Shown here in pieces: positions 1 through 5,746 of a stretch of 11,293 nucleotides of DNA. Source of the stretch: an uncultured Actinomycetes bacterium (GTDB lineage Bacteria > Actinomycetota > Actinomycetes > Nanopelagicales > Nanopelagicaceae); contig CAIJHZ010000007.1 of assembly GCA_903820565.1 (NCBI GenBank), positions 1-11,293 on the forward strand, read 5' to 3'. Position 1 is the first letter of the stretch. Every line of letters begins with the position of its first letter. Below the pieces are notes generated by a model that was not told the origin of the DNA, did no database searches, and saw nothing but the letters and a program-made list of their open reading frames with translations. Both the position numbers and the translations under genes were made by a program.

Positions 1-450
1 ATTGCACTTAATGCTTTGGTTACGCGCGCTAAGAGTAAGGGTGAGCTTCTGGCTCACCTAAAAAAGCGTGGAGTTGAAGATGATGTTGCCCAGGCAACGA
101 TTTTTCGCCTTCAGGAAAATGGTTTGATCAACGATTCAGAGTTTGCAAAGGCATGGACTCAATCACGTCATACCTCCAAGAAATTATCTAAGCGAATTAT
201 TGCTGGAGAACTTCGCACAAGGGGATTAGATCAATTTAGTATTGATCAGGCGTTGGATGAGATTGATGACGAATCTGAGTATCGAACTGCATTTTCTTTG
301 GGAATGAAGAAGTACAACACTATGAGTCGACTTGCGCCAGAGGTTCAGATTCGCAGAATTCAATCCCTGCTACAAAGAAAAGGTTTTTCTTTTCCTACAA
401 TTGCTCGCGTTATTCGCGAGTTAGATGTTCAGTCAGACGAGCTGCAGTAG
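1..450 (+). CDS. recX: Regulatory protein RecX (5' partial)
   Basis: RecX binds RecA filaments and modulates recombinase activity in the cytoplasm. The visible 149 residues show the tandem three-helix RecX repeats: a first unit around KSKGELLAHLKKRGVEDDVA, then the hallmark stretch ENGLINDSEFAKAW and a basic second unit (SKKLSKRIIAGELRTRGLD), followed by a third repeat ending in RIQSLLQRKGFSFPTIARVI. The frame is open back to base 1, and the residues before the TTG at 16 (IALNAL) resemble the usual RecX start of the first helix (A-ALxxLxxR-S). The true start therefore lies upstream of the window and the TTG is not the start. recA normally sits just upstream, which cannot be checked here. The last 13 codons and stop overlap the 3' end of ndgR on the other strand. 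Family assignment is firm; the functional role is from knowledge of the family. Confidence 0.9.
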   Translation: MALNALVTRAKSKGELLAHLKKRGVEDDVAQATIFRLQENGLINDSEFAKAWTQSRHTSKKLSKRIIAGELRTRGLDQFSIDQALDEIDDESEYRTAFSLGMKKYNTMSRLAPEVQIRRIQSLLQRKGFSFPTIARVIRELDVQSDELQ

Positions 451-1126
451 CAACTACAGCAGCGGCATGAATGCGGCCAGGTTGACGTCCTAGACGTTCG
501 ATCGGGCCGCTTATGCTTACCGCGGCAATAACCTTTCCATTTGGTGCGCGCACAGGTGCTGAAACAGATGCCACACCAGCTTCACGCTCACCAACTGATT
601 GCGCCCATCCGCGACGACGATCTGCAGATAATTGAGCTGCGGTAAATCTGGCGTTAGTTAAACCACGGTGAATCTTTTCTGACTCTTCCCAAGCAAGCAG
701 AATTTGTGCAGCAGATCCTGCATGCATAGTTAAGGCGGCGCCAACAGGGACAGAATCGCGCAACCCTGATAAGCGTTCAGCCACAGCAACACAAATACGT
801 AGATCACCTTGGCGGCGATATAGCTGGGCACTTTCTCCAGTTGCATCGCGCAGTGCCGCCAGAGCGGGGGCTGCAGCGGCTAGCAAGCGATCCTCACCAG
901 CGGCAGCGCCTAGTTCGCCTGAACGAGGCCCTAAAACAAATCGTCCCGTTAAATCACGAGCTACTAAGCGGTGGAATTCAAGGGCCACTGCTAAGCGGTG
1001 GGCGGTAGGGCGAGCGATACCTGTTGCGGCAACTAATTCAGCAAGTGAATGCGGGCCGGCTTCTAAGGTGCTCAAAATTGAGACGGCTTTATCTAATACG
1101 CCAACTCCGCTATTATTTCTGTTCAT
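410..1126 (-). CDS. ndgR: IclR-family transcriptional regulator, NdgR/LtbR type
   Basis: A 238-residue regulator with the IclR layout: winged helix-turn-helix at about residues 7-70 (recognition helix near GIARPTAHRLAVALEFH) and an effector-binding IclR domain from about 80 to the end (GESAQLYRRQGD, SGLRDSVPVGAALTMHAGSAAQ, GWAQSVGEREAGVASVSAPV, SGPIERL). These stretches are close to what I recall of Streptomyces NdgR and Corynebacterium LtbR, which control leucine and other amino-acid biosynthesis genes and are typically divergent from leuCD, as here. The ATG at 1126-1124 has no Shine-Dalgarno sequence but sits 6 nt after a TAATAT -10 box, so the mRNA is probably leaderless. A likely operator overlaps its start, suggesting autoregulation. 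The gene looks more GC-rich than its neighbours. Its 3' end overlaps recX by 41 bp. The effector is unknown from sequence. Confidence 0.93.
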   Translation of the reverse strand: MNRNNSGVGVLDKAVSILSTLEAGPHSLAELVAATGIARPTAHRLAVALEFHRLVARDLTGRFVLGPRSGELGAAAGEDRLLAAAAPALAALRDATGESAQLYRRQGDLRICVAVAERLSGLRDSVPVGAALTMHAGSAAQILLAWEESEKIHRGLTNARFTAAQLSADRRRGWAQSVGEREAGVASVSAPVRAPNGKVIAAVSISGPIERLGRQPGRIHAAAVVATAARLTEHLTRE

Positions 1127-1135
1127 AGAGTGATA
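1124..1135. promoter_or_regulatory. Candidate LtbR/NdgR operator
   Basis: The plus strand reads CATAGAGTGATA. The 12-bp LtbR box of Corynebacterium glutamicum, as I remember it, is CA(T/C)ATAGTG(A/G)GA; this site matches 10 of 12 positions. It covers the ndgR start codon and reaches into its -10 box, a position from which a bound regulator would block ndgR and could affect divergent leuC. The match is by eye and from memory, so it remains a candidate. Confidence 0.45.
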
Positions 1136-1161
1136 TTAACATCTCAAGATGTGATACGCAA
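1133..1161 (-). promoter_or_regulatory. Promoter of ndgR (leaderless)
   Basis: Read on the minus strand, TTGCGT (1161-1156) and TAATAT (1138-1133) are separated by 17 nt, a good sigma-70/SigA-type promoter. The -10 box ends 6 nt before the ATG, so transcription would begin at or next to the start codon. No ribosome binding site lies in between, which agrees with a leaderless transcript. Confidence 0.65.
1139..1152. repeat. Perfect palindrome in the ndgR-leuC intergenic region
   Basis: ACATCT-CA-AGATGT is an exact inverted repeat with 6-bp arms and a 2-bp spacer. It lies inside the spacer of the ndgR promoter and 34 bp upstream of leuC, the place expected for an operator of a dimeric regulator such as NdgR. 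It is a second candidate site, distinct from the LtbR-like box beside it. Confidence 0.5.
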
Positions 1162-1171
1162 CTAGCTGAGC

Positions 1172-1177
1172 AAGGAG
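1172..1177 (+). promoter_or_regulatory. Ribosome binding site of leuC
   Basis: AAGGAG ends 9 nt before the GTG at 1187. It settles the choice of this non-ATG start for leuC. Confidence 0.8.
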
Positions 1178-1186
1178 TACGCAATC

Positions 1187-2578
1187 GTGGGTAAAACGCT
1201 AGCCGAGAAAATTTGGGCAGAGCATGTTGTTCGTGCAGCACAAGGCGAACCAGATCTGATTTACATTGATCTACATTTAATCCACGAAGTAACTAGCCCA
1301 CAAGCATTTGATGGTCTGCGCCTTGCAGGACGCACTGTACGTCGCCCCGATCTAACAATTGCTACAGAAGATCACAATGTGCCAACTCTTAACATTGATA
1401 AACCAATTGCAGATCCAGTCTCAAAGCTGCAGGTTGATACCTTGCGTGCAAACTGCGCAGAGTTTGGCCTTCGTATTCACTCTCTTGGAGACAAAGATCA
1501 AGGAGTTGTTCATGTTGTTGGGCCACAACTAGGTTTCACTCAACCCGGGATGACAATTGTCTGCGGAGATTCTCATACTTCAACACATGGTGCTTTCGGT
1601 GCTCTTGCTTTTGGTATCGGAACCTCTGAGGTTGAACATGTTCTAGCAACACAGACATTACCTTTGCAACGTCCGAAGACTATGGCGATCAACGTTGAAG
1701 GTTCGCTAAAGCCTGGAGTTACATCTAAAGACATCATTCTTGCGATTATTGCAAAAATCGGTACAGGTGGCGGCCAGGGATATGTGATCGAGTACCGAGG
1801 TAGCGCAATCCGGGCTCTATCTATGGAATCACGTATGACAGTGTGCAATATGTCTATTGAAGCTGGAGCACGAGCAGGATTGATCGCGCCTGATCAAACG
1901 ACATTTGAATACATCAAAGGCAAGCCTCATGCACCAGAAGATTTTGCTGCTGCTGTTTCTTATTGGGAAACACTATTTACAGATACAGATGCACAATTTG
2001 ATGTTGAAGTTAATCTGAATGCAGATGAGTTAGAACCATTTGTAACTTGGGGAACTAATCCAGGGCAAGGCTTGCCACTCAATTCTGTGGTTCCAAACCC
2101 AGCAGATATTGCAGATTCGGAAGCGCGCACTGCGGCCGAGCGCGCACTTGTTTACATGGGCCTTGAAGCCGGCACACCTCTTAAAAAGATAGCCATTGAC
2201 ACTGTTTTCTTGGGCTCATGTACTAATGGGCGAATTGAAGATTTGCGTGCAGCAGCAGATGTATTAAAGGGAAAAAAGATCGCATCAACGTTGCGGATGT
2301 TGGTGGTCCCAGGTTCGGCGCGAGTGCGACTAGAAGCTGAGGCAGAAGGATTGGACAAGGTATTTCTTGATGCAGGGGCCGAATGGCGTAATGCAGGATG
2401 TTCAATGTGTCTTGGCATGAATCCAGATCAGCTTGCAGTTGGAGAGCGTTCTGCATCTACTTCTAACCGTAACTTTGAAGGTCGCCAAGGTAAGGGCGGT
2501 CGCACGCACTTAGTAAGTCCACTTGTCGCAGCCGCAACAGCGCTGCGTGGAACTTTGTCTTCACCTGCGGATCTGTAA
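1187..2578 (+). CDS. leuC: 3-isopropylmalate dehydratase, large subunit
   Basis: LeuC with LeuD isomerises 2-isopropylmalate to 3-isopropylmalate in leucine biosynthesis, in the cytoplasm. The 463-residue protein has the aconitase-family fold and the normal family length. Visible landmarks are DSHTSTHGAFGALAFGIGTSEVEH (about 128-151) and the three [4Fe-4S] cysteines: C345 in GSCTNGR and C405/C408 in GCSMCLG. The C-terminal SNRNFEGRQG stretch is also typical. The GTG start is preceded by AAGGAG at 1172-1177 with 9 nt spacing, and the next residues (MGKTLAEKIWAEHVV) match the normal LeuC N-terminus. leuD follows after 16 nt, with its ribosome binding site overlapping the leuC stop, so the pair is one transcript. 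Control by the divergent NdgR is likely. Confidence 0.98.
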   Translation: MGKTLAEKIWAEHVVRAAQGEPDLIYIDLHLIHEVTSPQAFDGLRLAGRTVRRPDLTIATEDHNVPTLNIDKPIADPVSKLQVDTLRANCAEFGLRIHSLGDKDQGVVHVVGPQLGFTQPGMTIVCGDSHTSTHGAFGALAFGIGTSEVEHVLATQTLPLQRPKTMAINVEGSLKPGVTSKDIILAIIAKIGTGGGQGYVIEYRGSAIRALSMESRMTVCNMSIEAGARAGLIAPDQTTFEYIKGKPHAPEDFAAAVSYWETLFTDTDAQFDVEVNLNADELEPFVTWGTNPGQGLPLNSVVPNPADIADSEARTAAERALVYMGLEAGTPLKKIAIDTVFLGSCTNGRIEDLRAAADVLKGKKIASTLRMLVVPGSARVRLEAEAEGLDKVFLDAGAEWRNAGCSMCLGMNPDQLAVGERSASTSNRNFEGRQGKGGRTHLVSPLVAAATALRGTLSSPADL

Positions 2579-2582
2579 GGAG
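2577..2582 (+). promoter_or_regulatory. Ribosome binding site of leuD
   Basis: AAGGAG begins inside the leuC stop codon (TAA at 2576-2578) and ends 12 nt before the ATG at 2595. It supports that ATG over the in-frame upstream start at 2523 and suggests translational coupling to leuC. Confidence 0.75.
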
Positions 2583-2594
2583 CTACTGGTTAAA

Positions 2595-3194
2595 ATGGAA
2601 AAATTCATTAAGCACATCGGAACCGGCGTTCCACTACGTCGCAGCAATGTTGATACAGACCAGATAATTCCAGCTGTTTATTTAAAGCGAGTTACGCGCA
2701 GTGGTTTTGAAGATGGCTTATTTGCTGCGTGGCGAAATGATCCTGAATTTGTTTTAAACAAGGATGATTACAAAATGGGCACAGTTCTAATTGCCGGAGC
2801 AGATTTTGGAACAGGGTCTTCTCGCGAGCACGCGGTGTGGGCTTTACAAAATTATGGCTTTAAAGTAGTTATTTCTAGCCGCTTTGCAGATATTTTCCGT
2901 GGCAATTCCCTTAAGGGCGGATTATTAACAATTATTCTGGATCAAGCAGAAGTCGAAACGCTATGGGCAACGGTTGAAGCAGATCCATCAACTGCGATTA
3001 CCGTTGACCTAGAGACCCGCACAGTTGGTTACGGTTCAAAGAGTTTGGCCTTTGATATTGATGATTACACCCGTTGGCGTTTGATGGAAGGGTTGGATGA
3101 CATTGGTTTGACCTTAAAACAGACTGATTCCATTGATTCTTTTGAGAAAAAACGTTCTACATACAAGCCAACAACTCTTCCGATTCGTTCATAA
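2595..3194 (+). CDS. leuD: 3-isopropylmalate dehydratase, small subunit
   Basis: LeuD is the swivelling small subunit that completes the isopropylmalate isomerase active site with LeuC. The 199-residue product has normal length and motifs: MEKFIKHIGTGVPLRRSNVDTDQIIP at the N-terminus, GADFGTGSSREHAVWAL (about 67-83) which contacts the substrate carboxylates, SSRFADIFRGNSLKGG (about 94-109), and the late DIDDYTRWRLMEGLDDIGLTL helix. An in-frame start at 2523 would add 24 residues that lie entirely in the leuC coding region and match no LeuD N-terminus, so ATG 2595 was chosen. It shares a transcript with leuC. A possible weak hairpin terminator follows at 3251-3278. Confidence 0.97.
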   Translation: MEKFIKHIGTGVPLRRSNVDTDQIIPAVYLKRVTRSGFEDGLFAAWRNDPEFVLNKDDYKMGTVLIAGADFGTGSSREHAVWALQNYGFKVVISSRFADIFRGNSLKGGLLTIILDQAEVETLWATVEADPSTAITVDLETRTVGYGSKSLAFDIDDYTRWRLMEGLDDIGLTLKQTDSIDSFEKKRSTYKPTTLPIRS

Positions 3195-3250
3195 GAGTCT
3201 AAAACAAGCGTAAATCTTTGCTTTTAAGCGCGGGTGAGAATTCGTTGCGC

Positions 3251-3278
3251 AAACCCTTGATGAGAGATTGAGGGTTTT
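3251..3278 (+). terminator. Possible weak terminator after leuD
   Basis: AAACCCT (3251-3257) can pair with AGGGTTT (3271-3277) around a 13-nt loop, followed by one more T. The stem is short and AT-rich at its foot, and there is no long T-tract beyond the arm itself, so termination may be partial. It lies 57 nt after the leuD stop. Confidence 0.35.
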
Positions 3279-3307
3279 CCACGCATAAAAATCGCGCTTT
3301 TTGAGTA

Positions 3308-3418
3308 TTTTTCGAAAAAATAAAAATGCGACACGCGCATTTCAATAACCGCATCACCCCTTGTATGCGCGTAGGTTTATGAACACGTTAAGCAGTTGCT
3401 TAACATTTACGCGTAAAT
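3308..3418. repeat. Cluster of inverted repeats upstream of hup
   Basis: Within 111 bp there are four inverted repeats: TTTTTCGAAAAA (3308-3319); AAATGCG-5 nt-CGCATTT (3324-3342); GTTAAGCA-GT-TGCTTAAC (3387-3404); and ATTTACGCGTAAAT (3405-3418). In addition ACGCGCAT (3333-3340) is repeated inverted as ATGCGCGT (3365-3372). The last two palindromes abut each other and end 12 nt before the hup start, so they lie at the ribosome binding site. The region must also contain the hup promoter; TAGGTT at 3372-3377 fits a TANNNT -10 box, but I see no convincing -35. The palindromes are seen directly; any role as operators, 5' UTR structures or HU autoregulatory sites is inference. Confidence 0.6.
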
Positions 3419-3430
3419 AAGGGGATTTCA

Positions 3431-3892
3431 ATGAATAAGGCCCAATTCATTGCTGCGTTAGCACCACACTTCAACGACAGCAAGAAAGAAGCAGCACACG
3501 CTGTAGATATCGTTTTTGACACAATCATCCGTAACCTTTCAAAGGGCGAAGATGTAATGATCAACGATTTCGGTAAGTTCAAGAAGGTTGATCGCAAGGC
3601 ACGTATGGGACGTAACCCATTTACTGGCGAAACAATCAAGATCAAGGCTTCAAAGAAGGCACGCTTCCTACCTGCAAAGGCGCTAAAGGAAGTTATTGCT
3701 GGAGATCGCAAGCTTGCACCAGCACCAAAGCCAGAGCCAAAGGTAGTTGCAAAGCCAGCTGCTAAGAAGGCGGCACCAAAGAAGGCAGCGAAGAAGGTTG
3801 TCAAGAAGACAGCTAAGAAGGTTGCTAAGAAGTCTCCTGCTAAGAAGAAGCCAGCAGCGAAGAAGGTTGTAAAGAAGGCTAAGAAGAAGTAA
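3431..3892 (+). CDS. hup: HU-family nucleoid protein with lysine-rich C-terminal tail
   Basis: A histone-like protein that bends and compacts DNA. Residues 1-95 form a complete HU domain: MNKAQFIAALAPHF at the N-terminal helix, INDFGKFKKVDRKARMGRNPFTGETIKI with the intercalating proline at P63 of the GRNP turn, and KASKKARFLPAKALKEVI. Residues 96-153 are a low-complexity Ala/Pro/Lys tail with 25 lysines and no arginine, built from KKA/KKV units as in mycobacterial HupB (Hlp) and Streptomyces HupS. Such tails add DNA binding and are often acetylated or methylated in those relatives. The ATG at 3431 follows an AAGGGGA-like ribosome binding site (3419-3425). The gene appears monocistronic: a palindrome-rich region precedes it and a strong terminator follows 11 nt after the stop. 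hup beside leuCD is a common actinobacterial order. Confidence 0.96.
   Translation: MNKAQFIAALAPHFNDSKKEAAHAVDIVFDTIIRNLSKGEDVMINDFGKFKKVDRKARMGRNPFTGETIKIKASKKARFLPAKALKEVIAGDRKLAPAPKPEPKVVAKPAAKKAAPKKAAKKVVKKTAKKVAKKSPAKKKPAAKKVVKKAKKK
3716..3889 (+). repeat. Low-complexity repeat encoding the HU lysine tail
   Basis: This part of hup is built from short AAG-rich units. GCTAAGAAG occurs five times, at 3761, 3812, 3824, 3839 and 3878. Repetition at DNA level makes the tail prone to expansion or contraction between strains. The opposite strand carries a long leucine-rich open frame purely because of this composition. Confidence 0.8.
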
Positions 3893-3903
3893 TTCCTTCA
3901 CTT

Positions 3904-3939
3904 AAAAAACGGGGTTGGCTAACGCTAGCCCCGTTTTTT
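3904..3939 (+). terminator. Rho-independent terminator of hup
   Basis: AAAAAACGGGG (3904-3914) is the exact reverse complement of CCCCGTTTTTT (3929-3939), giving an 11-bp perfect stem. Inside it, G-U, U-A, G-C and C-G pairs can extend the helix to a small UAAC loop. The six-T tail makes it the one textbook terminator of the window. The matching A-tract means it could also act in the reverse direction. It separates hup from plsC. Confidence 0.92.
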
Positions 3940-3952
3940 GTGTTTGACGCAC

Positions 3953-3958
3953 TATTAT
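3953..3958 (+). promoter_or_regulatory. -10 box of plsC (leaderless)
   Basis: TATTAT ends 7 nt before the ATG at 3966, placing the transcription start at or next to the start codon. No Shine-Dalgarno sequence precedes this ATG. The expected -35 position falls in the hup terminator and is poor; TTGACG at 3944-3949 is too close to serve. Confidence 0.5.
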
Positions 3959-3965
3959 TGAGAAC

Positions 3966-4748
3966 ATGACGGAGTTTAAAGTTTCATATGCTCCTCCGAC
4001 CGGAAAGCCACTCGGCGTTAATCCCATGTTTCGAATTGGTGCATCTGTTGTTATTCCACTTTTGCGTGCGATAACGAAGCGCACATGGATTGGTTCCGAA
4101 AACTTACCCAAGAGTGGCCCCGCAATTGTTATAAGTAATCATCTTTCCTACATTGATGTTTTATTGCTTACCTTCTTTTTATATAAGAACGGTCGTGCAC
4201 CAAGATATCTCGGCAAAGAGGGCGTTTTTAAAGTTCCTGTACTCGGCCGAATTTTGCTAGCAGCCGGTCAGATTCCAGTTCAACGAGAATCAGCTACAGC
4301 AAGTGATGCGCTCAAGCATGCCATTGCATTAATTAACGCGGGTCATTTAGTAGGCGTTTATCCAGAAGGAACACTCACCAGAGATGCCGATCACTGGCCG
4401 ATGGTTGCAAAGACAGGTCTTGCTCGCCTGGCGATCACGACCCAGGCTCCAGTAATTCCAATTGTGCAGTGGGGCACTCACATAGCTATGCCAACGTATG
4501 GAAAGAAAATAAAATTCTTTCCGCGCAGCAAGATCACATTAATCTGTGGCAAACCACTAGATTTCTCACCATGGTTTGGAAAGCAAGATGACCCTCAGGC
4601 TTTGATTGAAGCAACCGCATACGCAATGCGCGAGCTGACTACAATTCTTGAAGGTATCCGTGGCGAGAAAAGACCAGCCTTGATTTTCGATCCCCATACT
4701 TCAGATTTACCGCGTACAGGAAACTTCAAAAAGGATAAGAAAAAGTGA
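3966..4748 (+). CDS. plsC: 1-acyl-sn-glycerol-3-phosphate acyltransferase (PlsC-like)
   Basis: Transfers an acyl chain to lysophosphatidic acid to form phosphatidic acid, the central phospholipid precursor, at the inner face of the membrane. The 260-residue protein carries all acyltransferase motifs: the catalytic HX4D in SNHLSYID (H59, D64), the region around GKEGVFKVPVLGRILLAAGQIPVQR (motif II), YPEGTLTRD (motif III, E135-T137) and APVIPIVQWG (motif IV). A short hydrophobic N-terminal segment (about 22-34, FRIGASVVIPLLR) may associate with the membrane. The C-terminus is polar and ends in KKDKKK. The ATG at 3966 follows a -10 box and has no ribosome binding site. Its stop overlaps the gpsA GTG, whose product makes the glycerol-3-phosphate backbone used in this pathway. 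Acyl chain or headgroup specificity cannot be read from the sequence. Confidence 0.92.
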   Translation: MTEFKVSYAPPTGKPLGVNPMFRIGASVVIPLLRAITKRTWIGSENLPKSGPAIVISNHLSYIDVLLLTFFLYKNGRAPRYLGKEGVFKVPVLGRILLAAGQIPVQRESATASDALKHAIALINAGHLVGVYPEGTLTRDADHWPMVAKTGLARLAITTQAPVIPIVQWGTHIAMPTYGKKIKFFPRSKITLICGKPLDFSPWFGKQDDPQALIEATAYAMRELTTILEGIRGEKRPALIFDPHTSDLPRTGNFKKDKKK

Positions 4749-5746
4749 GCAAAGTAGTAGTACTAGGTGCAGGGCAGTGGGGAAGCACCCTTGCTCAAGT
4801 TTTGTGCGATGCCGGTAACCATGTACTGATTTGGGGCCGTGATCAAAAGGTCATCGATGAAATCAATGAGAAGCACACCAACGCCAAGTACCTAGGCGAG
4901 AACGCTCTTCCGGTGGGACTGAATGCGACATCTGATCTTAAAGAAGCCTTTGATTATTCCAACATCTATATTTTGGCGATTCCAGCACAAGCATTGCGCG
5001 AAAACTTACTTATCTGGAAGCCATTTGTGCAACCAGGTGCAATATTTGTCAGTACATTGAAAGGTATTGAAGTTAGCACGCTGTCACGAATGACTGAAAT
5101 TATTCATGAAGTCATGGAGTCGGACAATGTTGCCATCATTACTGGACCAAACCTGGCCAATGAATTGATACTCCGCCAACCAGCAGGAGCAGTTGCTGCT
5201 GCTCCAACGATTGCTTTGGCTGAAAAGATTCAGCAACTCTTTGATACGCCTTATTACCGGGTATATACATCTGTGGATGTTTTGGGGTGTGAATTTGCAG
5301 GCTCTATTAAAAGCGTCATTGCACTTGCTGTTGGAATTTCAATCGGCCTAGGGTTTGGCGAAAATACTCAGGCCATGCTCATCACACGTGGACTTAATGA
5401 AGTGGCAAGGCTCTGTGCAGCTCATAACGCAGATCCACTAAGCGCCGCCGGACTTGCTGGAATGGGAGATCTTGTTGCAAGTTGCGGTTCTCCGTTGTCT
5501 CGCAATCGCACCTTCGGTGAAGTTCTTGGTCGAAGCGGGTCGATGGAGGTTGCTCGCATAGAAGTAGCTAAGACCGTCGAAGGCGTGGCGTCATCCAGTG
5601 CAATTCTTGAAATTGCCCACCGTGTTGGAGTAGAAGTGCCGGTAATCGAGGCTGTTGCTGATGTTGTTTCTGGCTCAATCACACCGACGCAAGCGATGGA
5701 CCGCTTAATGGAGATCACAACCAAAGCAGAAAACTTTATTAGGTGA
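4745..5746 (+). CDS. gpsA: Glycerol-3-phosphate dehydrogenase [NAD(P)+]
   Basis: Reduces dihydroxyacetone phosphate to sn-glycerol-3-phosphate, the backbone for phospholipids. The 333-residue cytosolic enzyme has an N-terminal Rossmann fold with GAGQWGSTLA (8-17), LAIPAQALR (77-85), STLKGIE with K106, and ITGPNLANE (132-140). The C-terminal catalytic domain includes GSIKSVIALAVG with catalytic K189, TRGLNEVARL, LAGMGDLVASC and RNRTFG. The residue after the catalytic Lys is Ser190, where many GpsA proteins have Asn (LKNV); this is a mild variation. The GTG start overlaps the plsC stop as GTGA, and the GTG of ddl overlaps the gpsA stop in the same way, so the three genes are almost certainly translated in a coupled manner. 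Confidence 0.97.
   Translation: MSKVVVLGAGQWGSTLAQVLCDAGNHVLIWGRDQKVIDEINEKHTNAKYLGENALPVGLNATSDLKEAFDYSNIYILAIPAQALRENLLIWKPFVQPGAIFVSTLKGIEVSTLSRMTEIIHEVMESDNVAIITGPNLANELILRQPAGAVAAAPTIALAEKIQQLFDTPYYRVYTSVDVLGCEFAGSIKSVIALAVGISIGLGFGENTQAMLITRGLNEVARLCAAHNADPLSAAGLAGMGDLVASCGSPLSRNRTFGEVLGRSGSMEVARIEVAKTVEGVASSSAILEIAHRVGVEVPVIEAVADVVSGSITPTQAMDRLMEITTKAENFIR

Noticed and set aside
16..18. TTG as start codon of recX
   Set aside because: The frame is open to the window edge and the preceding residues fit the conserved RecX helix, so the gene starts upstream.
2523..2594. Possible 24-residue N-terminal extension of LeuD
   Set aside because: It lies wholly inside leuC, has no family similarity, and the ATG at 2595 has its own ribosome binding site and the standard LeuD N-terminus.
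3683..3901. Leucine-rich open frame antisense to hup
   Set aside because: It is the reverse strand of the AAG-rich lysine tail; its composition is an artefact and it has no ribosome binding site or domain.
3944..3949. TTGACG as -35 box for plsC
   Set aside because: Only 3 nt separate it from the TATTAT -10 box, and no TANNNT box lies 16-18 nt downstream of it.
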